A DNA stretch of 64,000 nucleotides from positions 1,860,001 to 1,924,000 of the forward strand of contig NZ_CP025030.1 in the NCBI RefSeq assembly GCF_002812705.1, written 5' to 3'. The notes below the pieces were generated by a model, which worked only from the letters and a program-made list of their open reading frames with translations, was not told where the DNA came from and searched no databases. Within the stretch, counting starts at the first letter, position 1, and each line of letters opens with the position of its first letter. The DNA is from Achromobacter spanius (GTDB lineage Bacteria; Pseudomonadota; Gammaproteobacteria; Burkholderiales; Burkholderiaceae_B). This document shows positions 17,850 through 27,327 of this stretch, piece after piece. The translations under genes and the position numbers were made by a program.

Positions 17850-19337
17850 TTAGCTCTTTTCGAGTTTGCCCACCAGCGATAGCGTGAAAGACGCACCCAT
17901 GTACTTGAAATGGGGACGAACCTTCAGGCCCACGCGATACCAGCCGGGATCTCCCTCCACGTCCGATACCGTGATTTCCGCCTGGCGCAGCGGACGGCGG
18001 CTACGCACGCCCGGCGCCGGGTTGTCCATATCGGCCACGTATTGGCGAATCCAGTTGTTCAACTCCGATTCCAGGTCGGTCTTTTCCTTCCAGGTACCGA
18101 TGTTTTCGCGCTGGATCACCTTGATGTAGTGCGCAAGGCGGCTGACGATGAAGATGTAGGGCAGTTGCGTGCCCAGCTTGTAGTTAAGCTCCGCGTCCTT
18201 GCCTTCCTTGTTGTTGCCGAAGAACTTGGGTTTCTGCACCGAGTTGGCCGAGAAGAACGCCGCGTTGTCGGTGTTCTTGCGCATGGTCAGCGCGATGAAT
18301 CCCTGCTCGGCCAGTTCGAATTCCCGGCGTTCCGATATCAGCACTTCGGTCGGGATCTTGCTCTGGGTTTCACCCATGGCCTCGTAGTTGTAGACCGGCA
18401 GATCGCCCACCGTGCCGCCACCCTGGGGCCCGATGATGTTGGCGCACCAGCGGTACTGCGCGAAGCTGTCCGACAGGCGGCTGGCGAAGGTGAACGCCGC
18501 GTTGCCCCACAGGAAATCCTTGTTCCCGCCCGACACGTCTTCGTTGTAGCGGAACTTCTTGCTGGGCACGGTATCGTCGCCGTAGGGCACGCGCAGCAGG
18601 AAGTTGGGCATCGTCAGGCCCACGAAGCGCGCGTCTTCCGTTTGGCGGAAGGCATTCCACTTGGTGTATTGCGGGCCTTCGAAAACAGCCGAAAGATCCT
18701 TCAGGTTCGGCAGGTCGGCGAACGAATCCATGCCGAAGAACTGCGGGCCGGCCGACGCAATGAACGGCGTGTGCGCCATGGCGGCGACGCTGGCGATCGA
18801 TTGCAGCAGCTTGACGTCCTGGCCGCCGGGGCTGAAGGCGTAGTTGCCGATGATGGTGCCGAAAGGCTCGCCGCCGAACTGGCCGTATTCGGCGGTGTAG
18901 ACCGCCTTGTACAGACCGGAACGCGTGATGTCGGAGGCATCCTCGAAATCTTCCAGCAGCGCCTGCTTGGAAACGTTCAGGATCTCGATACGGTTGTTCT
19001 CGCGGAAGTCCGTGCGGTCGATCAGGAATTTCAAGGAGCGCCACGAGGATTCCAGCTTCTGGAATTGCTCGTTGTGCATGATGGCGTCGACCTGACGGCA
19101 CAGCTTGCGGTCCAGTCCCGCGATCATCTCGTCGATCAGGCCCTGGCTGACCTTTTCCTGCGAGCGGCTGGGCTCCAGCAATTCGGCAACAAAGGCCTCC
19201 AGGCCCTGGCGCGTAATCGAATAGGCTTCGTCGCCCGGCTTGACGCGGGTGGACTCGATCAGCTGGTCGATCAGCGAACCGCCTTCCTGTGCCGCGCCTT
19301 GCGCGCCTTCTTGCTGCTGCGGGGATTCCTGGCTCAT
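17850..19337 (-). CDS. tssC: TssC (VipB) sheath protein
   Basis: Large subunit of the contractile sheath, polymerising with TssB around the Hcp tube. The ATG at 19337 is chosen because AAGGAG lies six bases upstream; a GTG one codon earlier is also in frame. The 495 residues carry the family signatures (SWRSLKFLIDRTDF; FGTIIGNYAFSP; ENIGTWKEKTDLESELNNWI). The N-terminal 25 residues are Gln/Gly-rich. It begins 3 bp after the tssB stop. Confidence 0.97.
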   Translation of the reverse strand: MSQESPQQQEGAQGAAQEGGSLIDQLIESTRVKPGDEAYSITRQGLEAFVAELLEPSRSQEKVSQGLIDEMIAGLDRKLCRQVDAIMHNEQFQKLESSWRSLKFLIDRTDFRENNRIEILNVSKQALLEDFEDASDITRSGLYKAVYTAEYGQFGGEPFGTIIGNYAFSPGGQDVKLLQSIASVAAMAHTPFIASAGPQFFGMDSFADLPNLKDLSAVFEGPQYTKWNAFRQTEDARFVGLTMPNFLLRVPYGDDTVPSKKFRYNEDVSGGNKDFLWGNAAFTFASRLSDSFAQYRWCANIIGPQGGGTVGDLPVYNYEAMGETQSKIPTEVLISERREFELAEQGFIALTMRKNTDNAAFFSANSVQKPKFFGNNKEGKDAELNYKLGTQLPYIFIVSRLAHYIKVIQRENIGTWKEKTDLESELNNWIRQYVADMDNPAPGVRSRRPLRQAEITVSDVEGDPGWYRVGLKVRPHFKYMGASFTLSLVGKLEKS

Positions 19338-19340
19338 CAC

Positions 19341-19859
19341 TTACTCCTTGGCCTTGCCCGACTCAGCGTCGGATTCCTGTACGCCCAGTTCGCCCAGCAG
19401 CCGTTCGCGGGCGCCTTCGTCCTGGATCAATGCCTGCAATTTCTTGCGGAATTCGGGCAGATTGCCCAGCGGACCCTTCAACGCCTTCAGGGCTTCGCGC
19501 AGTTCGATCAACTGGCGCAGTTCGGGCACCTGGCCCACCAGCGCATCAGGCTCGAAGTCGCGCAGGTTCTCGAACTTGAGCGACACGGGAATCGCCTCGT
19601 CGGATTCACCTTCGGCAAGTCGGTTCGGCACCGACAACGTCAGGTTCAGGTTCTGCGCCTTCAGGACATCGTTGAAGTTGTCCTTGTCCACCTGGATGGG
19701 CTTGCGCTCGTCCAGCGGGGTTTCGGTTTCCTGCAACGTGAAGTCGCCCAACACCAGTTGCTTCAGAGGCAGTTCGACTTGTTCCTGTGCGTCGCCGGTG
19801 GCCGGCTTGTAGACGATATTGACGCGTTCCTTGGGGGCTACTGATCCTTCATTGGCCAT
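19341..19859 (-). CDS. tssB: TssB (VipA) sheath protein
   Basis: Small sheath subunit. The 172 residues contain the typical ERVNIVYKPATGDAQE N-terminus, KPIQVDKDNFNDVL, and a C-terminal helix that binds TssC and is remodelled by ClpV. AGGAG is placed well before the ATG. It begins 24 bp after tssA. Confidence 0.97.
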   Translation of the reverse strand: MANEGSVAPKERVNIVYKPATGDAQEQVELPLKQLVLGDFTLQETETPLDERKPIQVDKDNFNDVLKAQNLNLTLSVPNRLAEGESDEAIPVSLKFENLRDFEPDALVGQVPELRQLIELREALKALKGPLGNLPEFRKKLQALIQDEGARERLLGELGVQESDAESGKAKE

Positions 19860-19883
19860 GGTTTTCTCCTAGGTTCCGGTGGG

Positions 19884-21470
19884 TCAGGCGGCGGCGGTTG
19901 ACTGCGAAAGTTGCCAGGCGGCCCGGCAATCCAGGCTGGCCAGCTTGGCCAGCAAGGGATGGGAGGGCCCGGCGTCTTCCGCGCCGTATCGCAGTTCGAC
20001 GGCCGCCGCCAGTGCAAGGGCTTGCCGGGCAAGCTCCGGTTCCCATTGCTGCAGGCGGTGGGCGTCGAGTTCATCAATCAGGGGGGACATCAGCGCGCGA
20101 ATATCCGCACGGTCGTCGAAGCGGTGCAGCAGCGCGCATTGCGCCAGCCGCAGGCGAAAGCGCTTGCGCAGCCCTTCCGTGCGGCGCGCAGCTTCTTGCA
20201 GGCGGTCCAGGGCATCGTCCAGGCGTCCGGCAGCCGCATCGGCCTCGGCGGCCGAGGAAAGCGATTGCAGGTCGTCGGCGTCGTCGTGCGTGGTGGACGC
20301 GCCTTCACCAGCACCGGTGAAGCTCTCCAGCCAGGCAAGCGTCTGGGCGTCAGCGAAAGGCTGGCCATCGTTGAATTTCATGCCGGCCAGTTGGGGCAGT
20401 CGGGCGACCAGGCGGCCAGTCTCGAACCCGACGCAGGCCGCGGCATCGGCGGCGCCCAGGCGGGTCAGCGCGGCATGGCTTGCGCGGTTCAGGTCCAGCC
20501 AATAGCGATGCGTGATCAGGTGCGACTCCGCGAACTGCACGACGGCCTGCGGTTCGCCGGTCTGCGCGATCTGCTCGAAGCTGCTGACGATTTGCAAGGG
20601 CGGCGGCATCAGCAAGGTGACGCCGCCTTGCGCAGGCGGTGTCTGTTCCAGCGTGGCCCAGGCGCACACACGATTCAGGCGAAACAGCAAGGGCAGCGTG
20701 GGCTGCGTCTGCAGATACCAGTCAACCAGCGGGCGCAGGCCGGTCAGTGCCGCATCGGCGGCAGCCCCCGGATCAGCCCCTGCGGCAGGGGGCGCCGCGA
20801 TGCCGGCGGCAGGGGGCGGCGCGGCGGACCGGCTGACTGCGGCCTGCGCGGCGACGGGCGCGATAGCGGGCGCCTGCTGTGGCGCGGCGTCAACGACGGG
20901 CTCAGGTTGCGCAGGCGCCTCGACCGGCAAATTCCGCAGGGCGGAACGCAAGCCGTAGAAGGCAGGGGCTTCGTCATCGTGACGCTGCCATTCGCTGTCC
21001 AGCGCTTCCCAATCTTCAAGCATGGCCGCGTGCGCGGCGGCCGGCATTGCGGGGTAGCTGTCGCGCCCCGCCTGCAGGCGCTCGTTCAAATGGTCCAGCA
21101 ACCACTGGATCTGATTGCGTCGGCCGCGCATGCGGGTGACGGCGGGCGACATGTCTTCCCAGTAGGTCGCGACCAGGTCGCGCAAGACACGGATGCCTTC
21201 GCCCAGGCCCGTCAGGCCTGCCGTTTCAAGCAGGCCGGCGGCGAGCCAGGTGCCGACCGCCAGATCCTTGCCTTCCTGCTTGAGGATGCCGTTGGCCAGC
21301 GCGACAACCGATGTCCAGTCCACGGCGGTGCTTGCGTGGATGTCGGTCAACTGGTCGATGTGCGCCTTCAGTGCCGCGAATGCTTCACCATCGCGCGGGC
21401 TAACGCCGGCGGGGTGGTCGGCTTGTATGGGTTGCTGCCCTACATCACGGTCGAAAAGCACTGCAGACAC
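19884..21470 (-). CDS. tssA: TssA (ImpA-N / VasJ-type) T6SS cap protein
   Basis: Organises baseplate and sheath polymerisation. The 528 residues show an ImpA N-terminal domain (about 10-150, with WxxVVxLANGIL and the YWEDMSP segment), an Ala/Pro-rich linker (about 190-245), and a C-terminal helical domain (about 260-525), which places it with the long, VasJ-like TssA proteins. The start is GTG at 21470 with GGTGAG upstream. It is the first gene of the operon, facing the divergent SARP regulator across 353 bp. Confidence 0.9.
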   Translation of the reverse strand: MSAVLFDRDVGQQPIQADHPAGVSPRDGEAFAALKAHIDQLTDIHASTAVDWTSVVALANGILKQEGKDLAVGTWLAAGLLETAGLTGLGEGIRVLRDLVATYWEDMSPAVTRMRGRRNQIQWLLDHLNERLQAGRDSYPAMPAAAHAAMLEDWEALDSEWQRHDDEAPAFYGLRSALRNLPVEAPAQPEPVVDAAPQQAPAIAPVAAQAAVSRSAAPPPAAGIAAPPAAGADPGAAADAALTGLRPLVDWYLQTQPTLPLLFRLNRVCAWATLEQTPPAQGGVTLLMPPPLQIVSSFEQIAQTGEPQAVVQFAESHLITHRYWLDLNRASHAALTRLGAADAAACVGFETGRLVARLPQLAGMKFNDGQPFADAQTLAWLESFTGAGEGASTTHDDADDLQSLSSAAEADAAAGRLDDALDRLQEAARRTEGLRKRFRLRLAQCALLHRFDDRADIRALMSPLIDELDAHRLQQWEPELARQALALAAAVELRYGAEDAGPSHPLLAKLASLDCRAAWQLSQSTAAA

Positions 21471-21646
21471 AATGTCTCACCTGTAATAAACCGATACGAG
21501 CGGGATTTCCCTGACTCGGATGTCGGCCCACCCTCTTATCCTGATGGCGTAACCGTTGTTACTTCCGCTTTGGAAATGATGCTATCGACCCCCCGTTGAG
21601 AAACCGTTGAAGCAATTGCTCCCCCTGTTGTTACATTGCGGCAGCA

Positions 21647-21668
21647 ATTAAACGTTTATTAAACGTTT
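21647..21668. promoter_or_regulatory. Exact 11-bp tandem repeat operator candidate
   Basis: ATTAAACGTTT occurs twice in direct tandem (21647-21657, 21658-21668), and each copy contains the 8-bp palindrome AAACGTTT. It lies in the 353-bp tssA/SARP intergenic region. SARP-type winged-helix activators are known to bind direct repeats with an 11-bp period. The rest of the region (21471-21823) holds three TGTTAC motifs (around 21557, 21629 and 21688) and an inverted repeat GTAAC-n4-GTTAC (21549-21562), but no clear sigma-70 promoter. Confidence 0.6.
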
Positions 21669-21756
21669 GCAAAGTAAAACGGGCCGGTGTTACCTTCCGC
21701 AAGATTGGGGGGACAACCGCCAGAAGACACAACAACTGTCACGGGGAAAAGAAAGA

Positions 21757-21795
21757 ATGCTCATCAGTACAAGGCGCCTAGGGCAAACCCTTTAG
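21757..21795 (+). other. Possible 12-codon leader ORF overlapping a hairpin
   Basis: ATG at 21757, 12 sense codons (MLISTRRLGQTL) and TAG at 21793, preceded by the purine-rich run GGGGAAAAGAAAGA. The 3' half lies inside a hairpin (GCGCCTA/TAGGCGC arms plus GGG/CCC, 21774-21799) about 25 bp before the SARP start. This may be chance. Confidence 0.25.
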
Positions 21796-21823
21796 GCGCG
21801 GCCGCTTGGTCTATCAGGGTCCC

Positions 21824-24800
21824 ATGCATCCCAGTCTGCTGAGGCCCGTGCAACTACGTCTGTTGGGCGAATTCGATGTCGCCGTGGGGGACGTTAGCGG
21901 TGCGCGCGCCATCACTTACAACAAACCGAAGCTATTGCTCGCATTGCTCGCGCTTGCGCAAGGCAAGCCATATGCACGGGCGGATCTGGCCGACATGCTG
22001 TGGCCGGATGAATTGGGCAATGGGCGTGCCAACCTCCGGCACGCCTTGTTCGTGCTGCGGCGTCTGTTCGAAAACGTGCCGGACGTGTGGTCGGGCACGA
22101 ACAGCACCCTGGCGCTCAATCCCCAGGTCATCATGGTGGACGTCCTGGCCGTTACCGGCAGTGCCGGCTACGAGGCGCTTGGCCTGGAAGAGCGCTTGTC
22201 CTATGACAGGGGCCGACTGCTGGAATATTCGGAGCTACCCGAAAGCGCCGCGTTCAGCAGCTGGCACACCAGTTGGCAATCGCGTATCGAGCGCGAGATC
22301 TCGGAATGCCGCAAGACATTGTTGACGCGCCTGGGCCGGGAGGGCAGGCAAGCCGAGGCGATGGAGCATGCCAAGCAATGGGTGCAGACTCACCCGGAGG
22401 ATGAAGGCGCGCATCGCCAGCTGATACGCCTGCTGCTGGACAGCGGCAATCGCGATGCCGCCATGTTGGCTTTCCGCGATTGCGTCAGCCTGATGCGCGA
22501 TCGCTTCGACACCGAGCCCTCTGAAGAAACCCGCGCGCTGATGGAAAACGTCGTACCGCCGGCGGAGCTGGGCGGCGTGACCTTGCGCGAGCAAAGGCAC
22601 TACCGCCCGCTGGCGGTGCTGGCCGTGACCGTATCGGCCGACGATCCCACCCTGCAGCCCGAGCAAACGCTGCATGGCATGCAGATGGCGCGCAGGCACT
22701 TGCAGGATCTGGCGCGCAAGGAAGGGGGGCAGGTGCTGCTCGGTCTGGCCAGCAATATGGCGATCGTTTTTGGCCACCCGGTTCTGACCGAGCGGCCCGC
22801 GCACGCCGCTGCTCGGCTGGCGTGCGCCATTCGCGATCTGGCCTTGCCGCCGGGCATGCGTGTCGGCATGGGCCTGCACGCGGATATCGCGCTGGTGCAC
22901 GCCGACGAGCGGCCAGATGGTGGCGCGCTCGTCACGCAAGAGGCCATGCGGCTAAGCTACCTTGCCGAGGCGGGCGAGATACTGATCGGGTCGGCGGTTC
23001 GTGAACGCCTGATGGATCAGTTCGCCGTGCGTCGTGAGAAGCGGCATGGGCGCGAGCTGTGCTTGCTGGATGCGCAACTCGAGGCCGCGGCGGTGCATCG
23101 CATGTTCGGCCGGGTGCGTGAATTCGACAGCCTGGTGCGCATGTGGGCGCGCCTGCCCATGGCGCAGCCGCCGACGGCCATGATGGTGCGTGGCGAGCCC
23201 GGCATAGGCAAGTCGCTGCTTGCCGGCGTGACGGCGGAATATGTGCGCCGCACGGGCGGTGAAGTGTGCGTGCTTGCCTGTTACGAAGGTCATAGCGAAA
23301 CGCCTTTCCATCCGGTCCGCGAGCATTTGCTGCAACGCCTGTCGCTGGAATGGGGCACGGTCGATAGTGCCGAACCGGGGTCGGCCGACCTGCCGACGCG
23401 CTCGGTCGATATCCTGTGCAAGCGCGCGGGGCTGGATCCCAGCTTGCGGCCGGCACTCAAGCGGGTGCTGTTTCCTGAGAATAGCCGCGGCGAAGCCGGT
23501 GTCCCGGTATCAGGCCACACCCCGCATGGCGCGCTGGTCGATGCGTTGGCCGCCATTCTGGCGCATCACGAAAAGGGCGAAGGGCCGCGCCTGCTCATAT
23601 GGGAAGACCTGCATTGGGCGGATCGATCCAGCCTGTCTCTTATCGAGGCGTTGATGCGCCGGACCGTACGGGGGCCGATGATGCTCCTGACCACGGCGCG
23701 CGAGGAATTCGTTCGCACATGGGAAGCCCACGATCTGCGCCTTAGCCCCCTGGACCGCCAAGCCATGGGGGAACTTGTTGCCCACCGCTCGCGGGGGCAG
23801 CGCCTGGCGCCCGCGCTGCGCGCCAGGATCGTTGAGGGCGCCGAGGGCGTTCCCCTGTACGCGGAAGAAATGGTGCGTCAGGTCGCGCTTGGCACCGATA
23901 TCGGGGTGACTCCCGTCATTGCCGACCTGGTCGCATCGCGGCTGTCCGCGCTGGATACCGCGGCACGCCACCTGATCCAGTTCGCCGCCGTGGCAGGCCG
24001 GCTGGACGATGCCTTGCTCGCCCGCGCGGCCCTTGCCGCCGGATTGAACCGGCGCGATATTCCGCGCTTGCTGGGGGACTTGCACCGCCACGGTCTGATC
24101 GACGACGGCATCCCGGCCAACTTCCGGCATGAACTGATCCGCACCGCCATTTACCGATCACTTGGCCCGCAAGAGCGCCAGCGCCAGCATGAGCAGGTTG
24201 CGCAGTACCTGATGAGCCTGGATCCGCGCACCAATGCGCCGGAGCCCGCGCATATCGCCCTGCACCTTGATCATGCGCGGCACGCGGATGCCGCGCATTG
24301 GTGGTGCCTGGCCATGCGGGACGCGTTGGCGCAGTCGGCCGTGGGAGAAGCGCAGGCCTTGAGCGAGCGCGCGCTGGGAGCGCTGCCGCTGATCGCGGAT
24401 GCGGATCTGCGCCGCAAGGCCGAACTCGAGTGCCAGCTTTTGCGGGGGACGTTGTTCACGGCGATCAAGGGCGGGGGCGCGCGCGAAACCTCGCAGGCCT
24501 ATGTCCGTACCGCCACATTGCGCGTCAGCGACGATAGCCCGCATATCCAGTTTCGCCAGATGTGGGGCGACTGGGTCGTGGCGCTGTGCACGCGCCCGCA
24601 TGCGGAAAGCGTGCAATTCGCCGAACGCATACACCGCCACGCTGAGCTGACAGGCGATGGACTGCACCTGGGCTGGGCGCAATATGCCTACGGCGACAGT
24701 CGTCTGTGGATGGGCGATGCCGCCAATGCGGAGCGTTGGCTGCGCGCCTCCGTTGTGACGCTGAGCAGCCAGTCGGATCACAGCCTGCGCTTCGCCTGCT

Positions 24801-25459
24801 GTGGCGCGGATGGCGCCAGCCTGGCTAAAGCGATGCTGGGTCTGGCCTTGACGCTTCAGGGGCGCGACGCGGAAGGGCAGGCCTGCGCGCGAGCCGCCCT
24901 GGAAAGCGCCGATGCGCTCGACCACCTGGCCAGTCGCGTGCTGTGCCTTAGCCTGGTGGTCAGGCTGCATTGGCTACGGGGCGACGAGGACGCGACGCGC
25001 GAGACGGCGGCGCGTTTGTCATTCCTGGCCGGGCAAGCAGACTTTTCCATCTGGAAGGAACTTGCCCTGGGCTGGACGGGATGGGTGAATGCTTGCAATG
25101 GCGACAGATCGGGCGTTGCCGACATTGAGCGCGCGGTCGGGGCATGCGGCAAGGACCTGCCGGTCATGCAGTCCACGATGGAACTGATGCTGGCGCAGGC
25201 GCATCTGGCCTGGAACCAGATGGACGCGGCCACGGTGGCCGTTGAACGGGCAGGGGGGCTGATAGAGAAGTTTGGCACCGAGTCCCTGCGCGGAGAGTAC
25301 CTTCGTTTACTGGGCGACACCTGGGAAAAACGAGGCGATGGCGCGCGGGCCGTGGCGTGCTGGCGGCAAGCCTTGACGGAAAGCCGCCGCCTGGGCCTGT
25401 CCATGTCGGCCAGGAAGGCAGAATCCCGAGTATGGGATGGCGCACCACAGGCGGCCTAG
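21824..25459 (+). CDS. SARP/BTAD regulator with degenerate cyclase-like, AAA ATPase and TPR domains
   Basis: A 1211-residue STAND-like transcription regulator. The order is: winged-helix DNA-binding domain (about 5-100), BTAD helical domain (100-250), a domain resembling class III nucleotide cyclases (about 258-395), an AAA/NTPase module with Walker A GEPGIGKS (about 457-464) and Walker B LLIWEDLHWAD (near 590), then a TPR-rich C-terminus (about 750-1200). The cyclase-like part lacks the metal-binding Asp at the expected DxxGF position, so it is probably a ligand sensor only. It is divergent from tssA and so the likely T6SS regulator. ATG at 21824 was preferred over TTG at 21806. A 7-T run follows the stop (25468-25474), a weak terminator. 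Confidence 0.87.
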   Translation: MHPSLLRPVQLRLLGEFDVAVGDVSGARAITYNKPKLLLALLALAQGKPYARADLADMLWPDELGNGRANLRHALFVLRRLFENVPDVWSGTNSTLALNPQVIMVDVLAVTGSAGYEALGLEERLSYDRGRLLEYSELPESAAFSSWHTSWQSRIEREISECRKTLLTRLGREGRQAEAMEHAKQWVQTHPEDEGAHRQLIRLLLDSGNRDAAMLAFRDCVSLMRDRFDTEPSEETRALMENVVPPAELGGVTLREQRHYRPLAVLAVTVSADDPTLQPEQTLHGMQMARRHLQDLARKEGGQVLLGLASNMAIVFGHPVLTERPAHAAARLACAIRDLALPPGMRVGMGLHADIALVHADERPDGGALVTQEAMRLSYLAEAGEILIGSAVRERLMDQFAVRREKRHGRELCLLDAQLEAAAVHRMFGRVREFDSLVRMWARLPMAQPPTAMMVRGEPGIGKSLLAGVTAEYVRRTGGEVCVLACYEGHSETPFHPVREHLLQRLSLEWGTVDSAEPGSADLPTRSVDILCKRAGLDPSLRPALKRVLFPENSRGEAGVPVSGHTPHGALVDALAAILAHHEKGEGPRLLIWEDLHWADRSSLSLIEALMRRTVRGPMMLLTTAREEFVRTWEAHDLRLSPLDRQAMGELVAHRSRGQRLAPALRARIVEGAEGVPLYAEEMVRQVALGTDIGVTPVIADLVASRLSALDTAARHLIQFAAVAGRLDDALLARAALAAGLNRRDIPRLLGDLHRHGLIDDGIPANFRHELIRTAIYRSLGPQERQRQHEQVAQYLMSLDPRTNAPEPAHIALHLDHARHADAAHWWCLAMRDALAQSAVGEAQALSERALGALPLIADADLRRKAELECQLLRGTLFTAIKGGGARETSQAYVRTATLRVSDDSPHIQFRQMWGDWVVALCTRPHAESVQFAERIHRHAELTGDGLHLGWAQYAYGDSRLWMGDAANAERWLRASVVTLSSQSDHSLRFACCGADGASLAKAMLGLALTLQGRDAEGQACARAALESADALDHLASRVLCLSLVVRLHWLRGDEDATRETAARLSFLAGQADFSIWKELALGWTGWVNACNGDRSGVADIERAVGACGKDLPVMQSTMELMLAQAHLAWNQMDAATVAVERAGGLIEKFGTESLRGEYLRLLGDTWEKRGDGARAVACWRQALTESRRLGLSMSARKAESRVWDGAPQAA

Positions 25460-25529
25460 CGGGCCACTTTTTTTAGCGCGGCGCACTTGGTGGCGGACTC
25501 TTCAAAATAAGCATGCCCCCCAACCCGTG

Positions 25530-25724
25530 TAAAATCCACCCCCGCAGCATCTGCAATGGATGCGCATCGCCTCGACAGCGATACCAGTGGACTCGGCTTG
25601 GCCGGGTGGCTCGGCCGGGCGCCTATCCCTCGGACAACTCCAAGCGAATCACGGCTCGCTCCGGGACCAAAACAAACCCTCCTCGGTGTGAGGCATCGCT
25701 TGCTAACGTCAGGTTAGCCAATCA
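25530..25724 (+). promoter_or_regulatory. Promoter element and long 5' leader of the SulP gene
   Basis: A TAAAAT box (25530-25535) would give a leader of about 185 bases. The leader can fold: GCTTGG (about 25594) pairs with CCAAGC (about 25640), enclosing a GC-rich stretch. I do not recognise a known riboswitch class. The remainder of 25460-25529 shows nothing but the T-run after the SARP gene. Confidence 0.3.
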
Positions 25725-27209
25725 ATGTCTTTTCTTTCTTCTTTTCGTCGCGAATGGATGTCCAATCCTCGCAACGACATTCTTGCGGGCATCGTCGTTG
25801 CCCTTGCGCTTATCCCTGAAGCCATCGGCTTTTCCATCATCGCCGGCGTGGACCCGCGACTGGGCCTTTACGCCTCGTTCTCCATTGCCGTGATCATCTC
25901 CTTGGTGGGTGGTCGGCCCGGCATGATCTCGGCGGCGACGGCCGCTGTCGCGGTGCTGGTGGGTCCCCTGGTCAAGCAGCATGGCGTCGAATATCTGTTC
26001 GCCGCCACCATCCTGATGGGCGTCTTCCAGGTCATCGCCGGATTCCTGCGGCTTGATCTGCTGATGCAATACGTGTCGCGGTCGGTGGTCACCGGCTTTG
26101 TGAATGCGCTGGCCATCCTGATTTTCATTGCCCAGTTGCCGCAGTTGATCAACGTCACGTGGGTCACCTACGTGATGGTGGCGGGCGGGTTGGCGATCAT
26201 CTATCTGTTTCCGCGCCTGACCCGGGCCGTGCCATCGCCCTTGATCGCGATCATCGTGTTGACGGCCATCTCCATTTACTGGGGCCTGCCCGTCAACACG
26301 GTGGGTGACATGGGCAAGCTGCCGTCGGCACTGCCTTCGTTCCTGATCCCGGACGTGCCCTTCACCCTTGAAACCTTGCAGATCATTTTTCCGTATTCGC
26401 TGACCATGGCGGCGGTGGGTTTGCTGGAATCGATGATGACCGCGCAGATCGTGGACGACATGACCGACACGCCCAGCAACAAGCGGCGTGAATGCAAGGG
26501 CCAGGGCATCGCGAACTTCGTGACGGGTTTCTTTGGTGGCATGGGCGGTTGCGCCATGATCGGCCAGTCCGTCATCAACGTGAGGTCGGGCGGGTCGACG
26601 CGGCTTTCCACTTTCGTCGCGGGTTCCTTCCTGCTGTTCCTGATCGTGGTGCTGGGGCCCTTGGTGGCCAGGATTCCGATGCCGGCATTGGTCGCGGTCA
26701 TGATCATGGTGTCCATCGGCACGTTCAGTTGGGGTTCGATCCGCAACCTGCGCTCGCATCCCTGGCAGTCGTCGGTGGTCATGCTGGCGACCGTTGTGGT
26801 GGTGGTTTGGACGCATGATCTGGCCCGGGGCGTGCTGGCGGGCGTGCTGTTGAGCGGCGTGTTCTTCGCGGGCAAGGTCAAGCGGCTTTTCGCGGTGACT
26901 TCAGCCTTGTCGGAAGACGGACGCACCCGTACCTATTACTACGCGGGGCAGGTGTTTTTTGCGTCCACCGAGCGCTTTGCCGAAGCCATCGATTTCAAAG
27001 AGGTCGTTGACCGCGTGGTGCTGGACGTTTCCGCCGCGCACTTCTGGGACATCTCTGCCGTAGGCGCCCTGGACAAGGTCGTGATCAAGCTGCGCCGCGA
27101 AGGCAAGGCCGTGGATGTCGTCGGTTTGAACGCCGCCAGCGCCACACTGATTGGCCGATTCGCGATTCACGAAAAAGCCGGCGCCGACGCCAAGTCCTTG
27201 GGGCACTAA
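25725..27209 (+). CDS. SulP-family inorganic anion transporter with STAS domain
   Basis: A 494-residue membrane transporter. Residues 15 to about 385 contain 10-12 hydrophobic helices with SulP signatures ([25 protein letters not shown] near 25-49; [22 protein letters not shown] in the middle). A short C-terminal STAS domain occupies about 405-488. SulP proteins move sulfate, bicarbonate or other anions; the substrate cannot be read from sequence. It stands alone with its own leader and is followed by the 273-bp repeats. Confidence 0.92.
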   Translation: MSFLSSFRREWMSNPRNDILAGIVVALALIPEAIGFSIIAGVDPRLGLYASFSIAVIISLVGGRPGMISAATAAVAVLVGPLVKQHGVEYLFAATILMGVFQVIAGFLRLDLLMQYVSRSVVTGFVNALAILIFIAQLPQLINVTWVTYVMVAGGLAIIYLFPRLTRAVPSPLIAIIVLTAISIYWGLPVNTVGDMGKLPSALPSFLIPDVPFTLETLQIIFPYSLTMAAVGLLESMMTAQIVDDMTDTPSNKRRECKGQGIANFVTGFFGGMGGCAMIGQSVINVRSGGSTRLSTFVAGSFLLFLIVVLGPLVARIPMPALVAVMIMVSIGTFSWGSIRNLRSHPWQSSVVMLATVVVVVWTHDLARGVLAGVLLSGVFFAGKVKRLFAVTSALSEDGRTRTYYYAGQVFFASTERFAEAIDFKEVVDRVVLDVSAAHFWDISAVGALDKVVIKLRREGKAVDVVGLNAASATLIGRFAIHEKAGADAKSLGH

Positions 27210-27232
27210 CGAGACAACATGTCGAGAATACT

Positions 27233-27264
27233 TGGATGCCTGGATGCCTGGATGCCCAGATGCC
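27233..27264. repeat. 8-bp tandem repeat TGGATGCC
   Basis: Three exact copies of TGGATGCC (27233-27256) plus a fourth with two changes (CAGATGCC, 27257-27264), 24 bp after the SulP stop. Confidence 0.9.
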
Positions 27265-27327
27265 TCGCCCTACGCCGCGTCGGTTTGTGACTTGTCGGCC
27301 TGGGCGGCGCCGCGCCCAGCGACTTTG

